DNA from: an uncultured Alistipes sp.
GTDB lineage: Bacteria > Bacteroidota > Bacteroidia > Bacteroidales > Rikenellaceae
DNA: 23,602 bases
Direction of reading: 5' to 3'
Assembly (NCBI GenBank): GCA_900552955.1
Contig: USBO01000014.1
Coordinates: 1 to 23,602, forward strand
Shown here: piece by piece, positions 15,465 through 22,863 of the stretch
Numbering within the stretch: the first letter of the stretch is position 1
Layout of the letters: every line of letters begins with the position of its first letter
Position numbers and translations under genes: made by a program
The notes under the pieces: generated by a model
The model's input: the letters and a program-made list of their open reading frames with translations, nothing else
The model's database searches: none
What the model was told of the DNA's origin: nothing

Positions 15465-16331
15465 TCACCGCAGCCGGATGTCCGCACCGTCCGGATCGTC
15501 GACCCGGAACTCGCTGCGGAAGTCGGCCGGCGAGACCTCGACCACGTTGATGCCCGTGGCGGCCCCGTAGAGCGGATAGCTCGACGCCCCAGCGATGAGC
15601 ATCGGGAGCCCCTCCACCTCGGTCAGCCCCGCGATGTGGGTATGGCCGGCGAAGACGGCCCGCACGCCGTAGCGCTTCATCAGCGCGGCGTACTCCGAGC
15701 GGAACGGTTCGTCGTAAGAGGATTTGTGCGTCACCCGACTGTCGGGGCTCATCGCCAGCGGATGGTGCGAGAAGACGAAGATGTGATTGCACTTGCGGAA
15801 GCGCTTCAACTGCTGCCCGAACCACTCCAGCTGCGCCCTGGCGTCGGCCCGCGCCGTCTCGCTGTCGCACACCATCGGGTTGCTGTTCAGTCCGATGAAG
15901 GCCGAACCGTTGTAGGCGAAGGCGAAGCGGTCGTAGCCGAACGCCGCGCGGTACTTCGCCACGGCGGCGGCCGCATAGTTGGGCATGTCGTGGTTGCCCG
16001 GCAGGTGGAACACGGGAATCGACGCGTCGATGCGGCCGATCTGCTCGCGGTAGGCCGCGGCCTGCGCGACGTTCTTCCAGTTGTGGATCAGATCGCCCGT
16101 GACGATCACGAAGGCCGGCTTCAGCGCATTGATGCGCGCCACCGTGGCCTTCAGGTTGTCGACCGTACACTGCCAGTCCTGTCCCTTCTCGCAGAAGCCC
16201 AGTTGCGGGTCGGCGATCTGCACGAAGGTGAAGGAATCGCGCTTCGAGCCCTGTTTTTCGATTACGGGCTGCGCCGCGGCCGCAGCTGCCCACAGACATC
16301 CCGCCAGAAGCGGCAGAAACAACTTTTTCAT
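15465..16331 (-). CDS. Exported metallophosphoesterase, CPPED1-like
   Basis: The 288-aa protein begins with a signal peptide (MKKLF, hydrophobic core, AAAAAAQ cleavage region). A LAGC at 9-12 resembles a lipobox but is very early. The calcineurin-like metal motifs are in order: ADPQLG (Asp41; DPQ in place of the usual DxH, as in CPPED1-type proteins), VTGDLIHNW, LPGNHDMPN, FSHHP and FAGHTH. It probably hydrolyses a phosphomonoester in the periplasm; the substrate is unknown. It lies 30 nt after folA and ends the lpxH-thyA-folA operon. No strong terminator follows before the next promoter. Confidence 0.85.
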   Translation of the reverse strand: MKKLFLPLLAGCLWAAAAAAQPVIEKQGSKRDSFTFVQIADPQLGFCEKGQDWQCTVDNLKATVARINALKPAFVIVTGDLIHNWKNVAQAAAYREQIGRIDASIPVFHLPGNHDMPNYAAAAVAKYRAAFGYDRFAFAYNGSAFIGLNSNPMVCDSETARADARAQLEWFGQQLKRFRKCNHIFVFSHHPLAMSPDSRVTHKSSYDEPFRSEYAALMKRYGVRAVFAGHTHIAGLTEVEGLPMLIAGASSYPLYGAATGINVVEVSPADFRSEFRVDDPDGADIRLR

Positions 16332-16361
16332 CCTATCTCGGTTTTAAGTTCAGGTCTCCGT

Positions 16362-16844
16362 TCACCGACGCCGTTCGTAGGTCTCGAACGTGAAGGGATA
16401 TTCGTAGCGTTCGCCGCAGGGGAACGACTCGCTCTCCGTGAGCCGCCACGCAGCGGCATCCCACTCGGGAAAACGCGTGTCGCCCTCGTAGGAGCGATGC
16501 ACGCGCGTGAGATAGAAGCGGTCGGCCACGGGCAGCGCCTCGGCGTAGATCTGCGCGCCGCCGATGATGAACACCTCCTCCTCAGGCGGGAAGAGCGAAT
16601 AGGCTTCGGCGAGCGAATGCACCGTCCGCGCACCGTCGAGCGACAACTCCTGCCGCGTGACGACGACATTCTCGCGCCCGGGCAGCGGCCGCCCGAGCGA
16701 CTCCCACGTCTTGCGGCCCATCACCACGGGATGCCCCGTCGTGATGTGTCTGAATCGGCGCAAATCCTCGGCGATGTGCCACAGCAGCCGGTTCTGGTTC
16801 CCTATTACGCCGTTTTCGGCAACGGCTACGATGATCGAAATCAA
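16362..16844 (-). CDS. folA: Dihydrofolate reductase (TTG start)
   Basis: The 160-aa enzyme reduces dihydrofolate with NADPH. Family motifs are IIVAVAENGVIGNQNRLLWHI, DLRRFRHITTGHPVVMGRKTWESLGRPLPGR, and EVFIIGGAQIYAEAL near the C-terminus. The frame needs a TTG start at 16844; the next ATG is too far in and would remove the first strand and part of the active site. It follows thyA by 25 nt, a natural pairing because ThyA makes the dihydrofolate that this enzyme recycles. The TTG may lower its translation relative to thyA. Confidence 0.95.
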   Translation of the reverse strand: MISIIVAVAENGVIGNQNRLLWHIAEDLRRFRHITTGHPVVMGRKTWESLGRPLPGRENVVVTRQELSLDGARTVHSLAEAYSLFPPEEEVFIIGGAQIYAEALPVADRFYLTRVHRSYEGDTRFPEWDAAAWRLTESESFPCGERYEYPFTFETYERRR

Positions 16845-16869
16845 TTTGCTCTCTGTTTAAGTTACGGTT

Positions 16870-17763
16870 TCAGAACGACATCGGCGCCTTGATCGCCGGC
16901 CATGGATCATACCCCTCGAGCGTGAAATCCTCGTAGCGGAAGTCGAAGATCGACCGCACGGCGGGGTTGAGCCGCATCGCGGGCAGCGGACGCGGCGTGC
17001 GCGACAACTGCTCGGCCGCCTGCTCCATGTGGTTCAGGTAGAGGTGCGTGTCGCCCAGCGTATGGACGAAATCGCCCGGCGCGAGGTCGCACACCTGCGC
17101 CATCATCAGCGTCAGCAGCGCGTAGGAGGCGATGTTGAACGGCACGCCCAGAAAGGTGTCGGCGCTGCGCTGATACAACTGGCACGACAGCCGCCCGTCG
17201 GCCACGTAGAACTGGAACAGCACATGGCACGGCGGCAGCGCCATGTCGTCGACCTCGGCGACGTTCCACGCCGAGACGATGATGCGCCGCGACTCGGGGT
17301 TGCGGCGGATCGTATCGACGGCACGGGCGATCTGGTCGACCGCACCGCCGTCGGGCCGGCCCCAACTGCGCCATTGCCAGCCATAGACGTGGTTGAGATC
17401 GCCGAAGCGGTATCCCTCCACGGGCGACTCCCCGCCCGCCGCGGCGAGGAACGTCTCGCGGTCGACGGGCAGCACGCCGTGGCGCACGCACAGTTCGTTA
17501 TAATAGCGGTAAGCATCGTTGTCCCAGATGTGAACGCCGTTTTCGACCAGGTAGCGGATGTTGGTGTCGCCCCGCAGGAACCACAACAGCTCGTGGATCA
17601 CTCCCTTCAGAAAGACCTTTTTGGTGGTCAGCAGCGGGAATCCTTCGGCCAGATCGAAACGCATCTGATGACCGAAGACGCTCCGCGTTCCGGTGCCCGT
17701 GCGGTCGCCCCGCACGACGCCTTCGTCGCAGATTCTGCGCAGCAGATCGAGGTATTGTTTCAT
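16870..17763 (-). CDS. thyA: Thymidylate synthase
   Basis: The 297-aa enzyme methylates dUMP to dTMP with methylene-tetrahydrofolate. Clear motifs are DRTGTGTRSVFGHQMRFDL, TTKKVFLKGVIHELLWFL, the nucleophile segment ALPPCHVLFQFYV (Cys179), SCQLYQRSADTFLGVPFNIASYALL and GDTHLYLNH. It is about 30 residues longer than E. coli ThyA; the extra sequence (about 91-120) precedes the GDLNHVYGWQWR site. The frame is open far upstream through lpxH, but the ATG at 17763 overlaps the lpxH stop as ATGA and gives the standard MKQYLDLLRR start. Confidence 0.97.
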   Translation of the reverse strand: MKQYLDLLRRICDEGVVRGDRTGTGTRSVFGHQMRFDLAEGFPLLTTKKVFLKGVIHELLWFLRGDTNIRYLVENGVHIWDNDAYRYYNELCVRHGVLPVDRETFLAAAGGESPVEGYRFGDLNHVYGWQWRSWGRPDGGAVDQIARAVDTIRRNPESRRIIVSAWNVAEVDDMALPPCHVLFQFYVADGRLSCQLYQRSADTFLGVPFNIASYALLTLMMAQVCDLAPGDFVHTLGDTHLYLNHMEQAAEQLSRTPRPLPAMRLNPAVRSIFDFRYEDFTLEGYDPWPAIKAPMSF

Positions 17764-18491
17764 AAAGCTATGCTTTTGAGCGACAGCCGCCCGTCGTCGT
17801 CCAGCACGGCGCAGGCCGGAGCGTCCCACGCCCCCAGCAGCACGACGCGCAGCCCCTCGGCCGCATAATCGCGCGCGCAGTGCATATGACCGAACACATA
17901 GTAATCGACCGGCTCGCACCGCTGCCGCTCGCGGGCGTAGTCGATCAGCGGTTCGGTCACGCGCGGATCGCATTCGTCGCCGTGCGACTTGCGCGAGCGG
18001 CCGCTCCACCACCGGCCGAACTTCACCGCCCAGTCGGGATGCACGCCCCACGAAAAGAGCCAGCGCAGCGGCCGCGAGCGGAAGAGGCCGTTCATGAGGC
18101 GCAGCAACGGCTGCCCGACGATGTTCAGATTGTCGCCGTGCGCCAGAAAGAGCCGCTTGCCGGCCAGCTCCACCACCTGCGGCGCGGTACGAATCTCCAC
18201 CCCGCACTCGCGGCGGAGGTAGTCGCCCACCCACATGTCGTGGTTGCCGGTGAAGAAGACCACGCGCACGCCGCGGTCGGTCAGCTCGGCCAGCTTGCCC
18301 AGCGTGCGGACGAACCCCTGCGGCACGACGCGCCGGTACTCGAACCAGAAGTCGAAGAGGTCGCCCAGCAGAAAAATAGCGTCGGCGTCATGCGAGACCT
18401 CGTCCAGCCACGCCGTGAACCGCCGCTCGGTGCGGCGCGCCGCAGCCGGATCGCCGGCCCCCAGGTGGATATCCGAAGCGAAGTAGACCAT
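17760..18491 (-). CDS. lpxH: UDP-2,3-diacylglucosamine diphosphatase, LpxH-like
   Basis: The 243-aa calcineurin-fold enzyme has ASDIHLG, LLGDLFDFWFEYR, FTGNHDMW, LAHGDNLN and FGHMHCARD. The FDFWFEYR and HGDNLN segments mark LpxH rather than a general phosphoesterase. It makes lipid X from UDP-diacylglucosamine at the inner face of the membrane in lipid A synthesis, which fits a Gram-negative Bacteroidete. The ATG at 18491 (MVYFASDIHLG) puts the first metal motif at the usual position; the upstream open frame overlaps the TlpA-like gene and was rejected. It starts 5 nt after that gene ends. Confidence 0.9.
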   Translation of the reverse strand: MVYFASDIHLGAGDPAAARRTERRFTAWLDEVSHDADAIFLLGDLFDFWFEYRRVVPQGFVRTLGKLAELTDRGVRVVFFTGNHDMWVGDYLRRECGVEIRTAPQVVELAGKRLFLAHGDNLNIVGQPLLRLMNGLFRSRPLRWLFSWGVHPDWAVKFGRWWSGRSRKSHGDECDPRVTEPLIDYARERQRCEPVDYYVFGHMHCARDYAAEGLRVVLLGAWDAPACAVLDDDGRLSLKSIAL

Positions 18492-18496
18492 CGCCT

Positions 18497-19633
18497 CTAC
18501 AACAGTTTCCCGAGTTGCTGTTCGAGCGACGTGCCGTAGAGGTCTTTGGCGACGATGTCGCCCTTGCGGTCGATCAGATAGTTGGCCGGCAGCTTGCGGA
18601 CGTTGTAGACCGTCAGCGCGGGCGACGCCTCGCCCCGCAGGTCGCACACCGAGATCCACGGCAGCGACTGCTCCTGCACGGTGTTGATCCACATCGGTTT
18701 CGACGTCTCGACAGCCACCTGATAGACCTCGAAGCCGCTGTCGTGGTATTTTTCATAGAGTTGTTTCAGATCGGCGTTGAGCGCATTGCTGTTACCCAGC
18801 GAGGGCGACCAGAAGTCGATCAGCACCACCTGCCCCGCAAGCGACGACAGCCGCACCTTCTTGCCGTACATATTGGTCATCTCCAGATCGGGGAAGCCCG
18901 CTTCGGTGACCGTCGACGAGAGATTCTGCAACGCGTCGAGGCGCGAAATCTCGGCATGGAGTGACGCCAGATAGGGCGACTGCGGATAGCGCTCCTCGAG
19001 CGCATCGGCCACCGTGCGGTAATAGACCGCATCGCCCTGGCCGTTGAACAGATAGCGGTCGCCGGGCAGCCGCTGCGAAAGCGCATAGACCGCCGCGACC
19101 GACGCCTTGTGCTCGACGATGAACTTGAGCTGCGCCCGCTTGATGCGCAGGTATTCGTCCGAATAAGCCTTCGCCAGCCGTTTGAGCTCCTCCTCCGACT
19201 GACCGCTGCGGGCATAGGCGGCGGCGATGTCGTTGAGCCTCTCGGCCCCTTCGACGTAAGCGAGGTTGAATTCGCGCAGCAGCGACGACTCCTCGCTGCC
19301 CTCGACCGTGTAGTTGCGGGCGAAACTGCCCGCCGAGTTGATCGTCAGCCGGTCGCCGCCCTCGATGAGCACGGGCACGCTCTCGCCGTTGTAGGAGATC
19401 GTGTAAAGTGCGGGAGTGGCGGGAACGTCCCGAAGTTCGAACCGGAAATTGCCCGCCTCGTCGAGCCGCACCGAGTCGACCCGAGGGGCCTTGCCGCCCG
19501 AGGAGACCTGTTCGATGTACACCTGCCGGGCGTCGGCTCCGACCAGACGCCCCGAAATCTTCACCTCGGACGACCGGCAGGCGCCGAGCGCCGCAGCCGC
19601 CAGAAGGCCCATTGCTATCTTGCTTCTCTCCAT
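18497..19633 (-). CDS. Lipoprotein with DUF4369-like domain and CXXC-less TlpA/thioredoxin domain
   Basis: The 378-aa protein starts with a lipoprotein signal (LAAAALGAC, Cys19 lipidated). A beta-rich N-terminal domain (about 25-110) resembles DUF4369 found in Bacteroidetes TlpA proteins, followed by a charged helical region (about 115-235). The C-terminal thioredoxin domain (about 245-378) keeps VVLIDFWSP and the cis-Pro in KLPANYLID. Where TlpA has WCGPC the sequence is SLGNS (278-282), so both redox cysteines are lost; the only other Cys in the mature domain is Cys310. It is therefore probably not a disulfide oxidoreductase and may bind or sense a ligand or peptide. It is the first gene of the operon; the ATG at 19633 was chosen over a long upstream frame because the signal peptide follows it directly. 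Confidence 0.82.
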   Translation of the reverse strand: MERSKIAMGLLAAAALGACRSSEVKISGRLVGADARQVYIEQVSSGGKAPRVDSVRLDEAGNFRFELRDVPATPALYTISYNGESVPVLIEGGDRLTINSAGSFARNYTVEGSEESSLLREFNLAYVEGAERLNDIAAAYARSGQSEEELKRLAKAYSDEYLRIKRAQLKFIVEHKASVAAVYALSQRLPGDRYLFNGQGDAVYYRTVADALEERYPQSPYLASLHAEISRLDALQNLSSTVTEAGFPDLEMTNMYGKKVRLSSLAGQVVLIDFWSPSLGNSNALNADLKQLYEKYHDSGFEVYQVAVETSKPMWINTVQEQSLPWISVCDLRGEASPALTVYNVRKLPANYLIDRKGDIVAKDLYGTSLEQQLGKLL

Positions 19634-19785
19634 TTTTCGATCGTTTAGCGGTAACACGGCGCACTCACGCGTTCCACCGGCACCGAATTCCGTCCGCACC
19701 GACACCTCGCCCCATAACGGGCCGGCCGTCCGGCCGTATCTCCGCCGGAGCGGAAACCGGCGCCGCAACCGGAAATTCGTCAGTA

Positions 19786-19816
19786 CAAATATAACTTTTT
19801 TGCCTAATAACGCAAA
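19786..19816 (-). promoter_or_regulatory. Near-consensus promoter for the TlpA-like/lpxH/thyA/folA operon
   Basis: The minus strand has TTTG (19816-19813), a 19-nt spacer and TATATTTG (19793-19786), an exact Bacteroidetes -33/-7 pair. The leader to the ATG at 19633 is about 145 nt and GC-rich, with nested CCGG palindromes around 19715-19770; I see no riboswitch class I can name. The -33 element begins right after the DUF4290 stop codon. Confidence 0.8.
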
Positions 19817-19817
19817 A

Positions 19818-20537
19818 TTATTTGGCCGAATTGTACGAACGTCCGTTTTTGACGTGTCCCTGATGCTGTCCCTGGTGATTCTGCGCATGGTTGCCCTGAC
19901 GGGTCCGCGAGTTGTTGCGGCCTTTCTGCACGGAACGTCCGCCGGCGCGCTGGGGGCCTTTCTGAGAGTGAGCCGTAAAGTGTTGTTTATAGTCGCTTCG
20001 GAGATTATTGATAGCAGTTTCGTCTATCGAAATGTTCCCGCCGGACATCCGCGTTATGTCTTTTATGATTACCTCGTTGCTGGGATGTTCCTGATTGTAC
20101 TCATAGCTTTTGGCACGCATGAAACGCGCCAGATTGTCGACCGTGCGGTTCACCTCGGGATTGCTTTTGCCGGCCAGCGAACGGATCATTTCATCCACGT
20201 ATTTGCCGTAGTGCTTGAAGGGTATGCGCCGCTGGGAATAGTGCATCCTGCGGGGCGTGACCGTCAGCTCCTGACGTGTCGGACGCGGATAAGGCGAGTC
20301 CACATCCAACTGAAAATCAGACATTATAAACAGGTGATCCCACAACTTGTGCGTGAAGTCGGCCGTATCGCGCAGCAACGGATTGAGATTCCCCATCACG
20401 GCGATCACGGCCTTGGCCTGACGCGTGCGTTCGCGCCGGTCTTCGATCTCGAGCAGCGAAGCCACCATCTCGTGGATGTGCCGTCCGTACTCCGGCAGGA
20501 AGAGTTTGCAGCGGGTGTAATTATAATTTTTTTTCAT
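19818..20537 (-). CDS. DUF4290 family protein
   Basis: The 239-aa protein has MKKNYNYTRCKLFLPEYGRHIHEMV at the start, then GNLNPLLRDTADFTHKLWDHL and MHYSQRRIPFKHYGKYVDEMI. These are typical of DUF4290, a conserved Bacteroidetes family with no known function. The body is mostly helical with no signal peptide or membrane segment. The last 50 residues are a basic, low-complexity tail rich in Q, G, N, H, R and S, suggesting RNA, DNA or ribosome contact; that is inference only. ATG 20537 was preferred over a TTG six codons upstream. It is divergent from the sigma-54 activator. Confidence 0.85.
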   Translation of the reverse strand: MKKNYNYTRCKLFLPEYGRHIHEMVASLLEIEDRRERTRQAKAVIAVMGNLNPLLRDTADFTHKLWDHLFIMSDFQLDVDSPYPRPTRQELTVTPRRMHYSQRRIPFKHYGKYVDEMIRSLAGKSNPEVNRTVDNLARFMRAKSYEYNQEHPSNEVIIKDITRMSGGNISIDETAINNLRSDYKQHFTAHSQKGPQRAGGRSVQKGRNNSRTRQGNHAQNHQGQHQGHVKNGRSYNSAK

Positions 20538-20627
20538 AACGGAATTGATTCGCAAGGGTCGTGCGGGAGCCGGAACAGTATTCCGTTCGGGCCGAAAACA
20601 TCGAAAATTTAATGGTAAAATCAGCTC

Positions 20628-20641
20628 CAGACAAGTGTCTG
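20628..20641. promoter_or_regulatory. 14-bp palindrome in the DUF4290 leader, candidate operator
   Basis: CAGACA-AG-TGTCTG is symmetrical over 6-bp arms with a 2-nt centre. It lies 18 nt upstream of the -33 box of the activator promoter and inside the DUF4290 leader, where a regulator could act on both. As RNA it would be a very tight hairpin. A second small repeat, CGGAA/TTCCG (20571-20585), lies nearer the DUF4290 start. Confidence 0.4.
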
Positions 20642-20658
20642 CGACAATCTTGCAAGAG

Positions 20659-20689
20659 TTTGAGTTGCCTGAAATTTTTTATTAATTTG
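20659..20689 (+). promoter_or_regulatory. Promoter for the sigma-54 activator gene
   Basis: TTTG (20659-20662), a 19-nt spacer and TTAATTTG (20682-20689) match the Bacteroidetes promoter with one difference from TAnnTTTG. It lies about 41 nt before the ATG at 20731. Confidence 0.65.
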
Positions 20690-20693
20690 GCTA

Positions 20694-20701
20694 CAAATGT
20701 A
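20694..20701 (-). promoter_or_regulatory. Promoter -7 element for DUF4290
   Basis: The minus strand reads TACATTTG, an exact TAnnTTTG. No good -33 is seen. Transcription would give a leader of about 150 nt before the ATG at 20537. It overlaps the start region of the divergent promoter, so the two may compete. Confidence 0.55.
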
Positions 20702-20730
20702 AACAAAAATCGAGAGATTTCACGATAACC

Positions 20731-21891
20731 ATGACAAAAGTTTTGATTTTAGACCATTCAAAAAGTATGCGAAAAACGCTCGGCGAACGGCTTGCATACG
20801 AAGGTTTTGCCATCGAAGCCACGGACAACGTCAAGGAGGCCTCCGAAATGTGCCGTCAGATTGCGTTCGACGTCGTGCTGACCGACGACAGCAGCAATGC
20901 CTCGCCGCTCGGAATTCCCTTCATCGTACTGGCCGGCGCGAGCGACAACCAGATCCAGCGTGCGGTCGCGGCCTTTCGGGACGGAGCGATGGACTACATG
21001 CAGATTCCCACCGATATCAATCGCCTGTACGATACGCTGCGGCGCTATGCGGACGAGGCCGCACCTCAGGGCGAGCCTCCCCTGCAACGGATCGCTCCGC
21101 CGGCAACGGGCCGCGCCCGGCGCACGCGCACGCCGGCCGTCCAGCCCATCATCGGTTCGTCGGACGCCATCGGCCATGTGCGCGACGTCGTCGAACGGGT
21201 CGCCGCCTTCGACACCCGCACGCTCATCACCGGCGAAAACGGCACCGGCAAGGAGCTGGTCGCACGCTGGCTCCATGCCAAAAGCCGCCGATCGGCAGGC
21301 CCGTTCGTCGAAGTCAACTGCGCAGCCATCCCCTCCGAACTGATCGAAAGCGAACTTTTCGGCCACGAGCGCGGCGCATTCACCTCGGCCATCAAGCAGC
21401 GCAAGGGCAAGTTCGAACAGGCTTCGGGCGGCACGCTCTTCATGGACGAGATCGGCGACATGTCGCTGGCCGCCCAGGCCAAGGTGCTGCGTGCCCTGCA
21501 GGAGAACAAGATCTGCCGCGTGGGCAGCGACAAGGACATCGACGTCGACGTGCGCGTCATCGCCGCCACGAACAAGAACCTGCGCGAGGAGATCGCCGGC
21601 AACCGTTTCCGCGAAGACCTCTATCACCGTCTGAGCGTCATCGTGATCCGCGTGCCGCCGCTGCGCGAACGCGCCTCCGACGTTCCCGAACTGACGCAGC
21701 ACTTCGTCGAGGAGATTTCGGCGGCCTACGACATCTCGCCCAAGCCGATCGAACCCGACGCGATGGAGGCGCTGACGGCGATGCGCTGGAGCGGCAACGT
21801 GCGCGAATTGCGCAACGTCATCGAACGGCTCATCATTCTGAGCGGCGACAGCGTCACGATCGACGACGTACGCAACTATTGCCAATCCTGA
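20731..21891 (+). CDS. NtrC-family sigma-54 activator with shortened receiver and no Fis DNA-binding domain
   Basis: The 386-aa protein has an N-terminal receiver-like domain (1 to about 110) and a sigma-54 AAA+ domain (about 138-380). The ATPase is intact: GENGTGKE Walker A (168-175), GGTLFMDE Walker B (233-240), FREDLYHRLSV and WSGNVRELRN. The sigma-54 loop reads GAFTSA (215-220) instead of GAFTGA, a variant I believe is common in Bacteroidetes. The receiver keeps Asp8 and Asp52 but lacks the segment for helix 3 (only about 10 residues from Asp52/53 to IPFIVL), and the switch Thr and Lys are replaced (LAG, YMQIP). The protein stops after VTIDDVRNYCQS, with no Fis helix-turn-helix. It may activate sigma-54 RNA polymerase from solution or through a partner. 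It is the only plus-strand gene. Confidence 0.92.
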   Translation: MTKVLILDHSKSMRKTLGERLAYEGFAIEATDNVKEASEMCRQIAFDVVLTDDSSNASPLGIPFIVLAGASDNQIQRAVAAFRDGAMDYMQIPTDINRLYDTLRRYADEAAPQGEPPLQRIAPPATGRARRTRTPAVQPIIGSSDAIGHVRDVVERVAAFDTRTLITGENGTGKELVARWLHAKSRRSAGPFVEVNCAAIPSELIESELFGHERGAFTSAIKQRKGKFEQASGGTLFMDEIGDMSLAAQAKVLRALQENKICRVGSDKDIDVDVRVIAATNKNLREEIAGNRFREDLYHRLSVIVIRVPPLRERASDVPELTQHFVEEISAAYDISPKPIEPDAMEALTAMRWSGNVRELRNVIERLIILSGDSVTIDDVRNYCQS

Positions 21892-21911
21892 CACGGCTCC
21901 GCCCTCGAAAA

Positions 21912-21948
21912 GCGAACGGCTGCCGGAGAGAATCCGGCAGCCGTTCGC
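21912..21948. terminator. Bidirectional terminator between convergent genes
   Basis: A perfect 15-bp stem (21912-21926 with 21934-21948) has a 7-nt loop. It is followed by TCGTTTCGG on the plus strand and by TTTTCG on the minus strand. It lies 20 nt after the activator stop and 17 nt after the end of the HAD phosphatase gene, so it probably ends both transcripts. Confidence 0.85.
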
Positions 21949-21965
21949 TCGTTTCGGCAGCTGCC

Positions 21966-22613
21966 TCAGAGCAAATCGAGCAACTCCGCAGGCCGGTCGA
22001 CGATGTGCTGCGCACCGCTCTGCTCCAGCTCCTCACGGCTGCGGAAGCCCCATGTCACGCCCGCCGAGCGCACACCCGCAGCCGCGGCCGTCTGCATGTC
22101 CACCCCCGAATCGCCCACGTAGAGCACCTCGGCCGCGGCGACGCCTATCGCTGCCAGAATCTCGCAGACGACCGCCGGATCGGGCTTGAGCGGCACGTCG
22201 GGACGCTGCCCCAGTACAACGTCGAAGCGGATGCCGGGGAAGTAGCGGCCAGCGAGCTTCTCGGTTCCGGCCTGGAACTTGTTCGACGCGACGGCCATCC
22301 GCACGCCCCGCCGCTGCAACTCGGCCAGCAGTTCGGGGATTCCCTCATAGGGCACCGTATGCTCGTCAATATGCTCCAGATAGTAGGCCACGAAATCGCG
22401 CCGCACGGCGTCGACCGTGAAGGGCGTGCGCAACGGCTCGGGCAGCGCGCGCTCGACGAGCCGCATGATGCCGTTGCCGACGAAACGGCAGTAGTCGTCG
22501 TAGCTGTGCTGCGGCAGTCCGCGCAGCGCCAGCACGGCGTTGCAGCTGACCGCCAGATCGCCGATCGTATCGAGCAGCGTTCCGTCGAGATCGAAAATAA
22601 CGAGTCTTGTCAT
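21966..22613 (-). CDS. gph: HAD-family phosphatase, phosphoglycolate phosphatase-like
   Basis: The 215-aa protein has the HAD motifs: FDLDGTLLDT (nucleophile and acid/base Asp), ASNK (motif II), LKPDP with the motif III Lys, and VGDSGVDM (motif IV). The helical cap between motifs I and II (about 15-85) has the Gph/PGMB C1 form, including FVGNGIMRLVERAL. It likely removes phosphate from phosphoglycolate or another small phosphoester. HAD specificity is hard to read, so the symbol is tentative. Starts at 22613 (MTRLVIF) and 22625 (MKNPMTRL) are both possible. It lies just after tRNA-Arg on the same strand with a hairpin between. Confidence 0.83.
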   Translation of the reverse strand: MTRLVIFDLDGTLLDTIGDLAVSCNAVLALRGLPQHSYDDYCRFVGNGIMRLVERALPEPLRTPFTVDAVRRDFVAYYLEHIDEHTVPYEGIPELLAELQRRGVRMAVASNKFQAGTEKLAGRYFPGIRFDVVLGQRPDVPLKPDPAVVCEILAAIGVAAAEVLYVGDSGVDMQTAAAAGVRSAGVTWGFRSREELEQSGAQHIVDRPAELLDLL

Positions 22614-22639
22614 CGGATTCTTCATGATCATTCGTGAAA

Positions 22640-22669
22640 AGCGGGGGAACCGACAAGTCCTCCCCCGCT
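22640..22669 (-). terminator. Terminator hairpin after tRNA-Arg
   Basis: AGCGGGGGA and TCCCCCGCT (22640-22648 / 22661-22669) form a 9-bp stem with a 12-nt loop. On the minus strand it is followed by TTTC. It begins 7 nt after the tRNA 3' end and lies before the HAD gene start. The short U-run suggests partial read-through. Confidence 0.65.
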
Positions 22670-22676
22670 CTCTGAG

Positions 22677-22748
22677 TAGCCCCACCGCGACTCGAACGCG
22701 AATTTAGGGTTTAGGAAACCCTCGTTCTATCCCTTGAACTATGGAGCC
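22677..22748 (-). tRNA. tRNA-Arg (CCU)
   Basis: The cloverleaf has acceptor GGCTCCA/TGGGGCT with G-U wobbles, D-stem GTTC/GAAC, anticodon stem AGGGT/ACCCT enclosing TTCCTAA (anticodon CCU, reading AGG), T-stem TCGCG/CGCGG and T-loop TTCGAGT. The discriminator is A73. Unlike the tRNA-fMet in this window, CCA is not encoded and must be added after transcription. Confidence 0.92.
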
Positions 22749-22793
22749 TCGCAACCTGCCCGCCACGGCCCCGGACGGCAGCGCCGAGACGAA

Positions 22794-22825
22794 GCGGAGC
22801 CCGACCGTCGGACGGCAGGCTCCGC
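22794..22825. repeat. GC-rich compound hairpin between the FadL-like gene and tRNA-Arg
   Basis: GCGGAGCC (22794-22801) pairs with GGCTCCGC (22818-22825), and an inner CCGTC/GACGG hairpin fills the loop. On the minus strand it follows the FadL-like stop by about 40 nt, so it could be that gene's terminator, although no U-run follows. It also starts right at the tRNA-Arg -7 element and could fold in the tRNA precursor. Confidence 0.5.
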
Positions 22826-22832
22826 AAAGATA
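22825..22832 (-). promoter_or_regulatory. Promoter -7 element for tRNA-Arg
   Basis: The minus strand reads TATCTTTG, an exact TAnnTTTG match, 76 nt before the tRNA 5' end. A TTTG upstream is only 12 nt away, so the -33 element is not convincing. Confidence 0.5.
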
Positions 22833-22863
22833 GCGTTTTTTCCGCAAAAACAGCGGCGTGAAC

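Noticed and set aside
15441..16892. A 483-codon plus-strand frame across the phosphoesterase and folA genes
   Set aside because: It spans two well-recognised minus-strand genes and has no domain of its own.
17764..18234. N-terminal extension of thyA through lpxH
   Set aside because: The extra residues are an out-of-frame reading of lpxH, and the ATG at 17763 gives the standard ThyA N-terminus.
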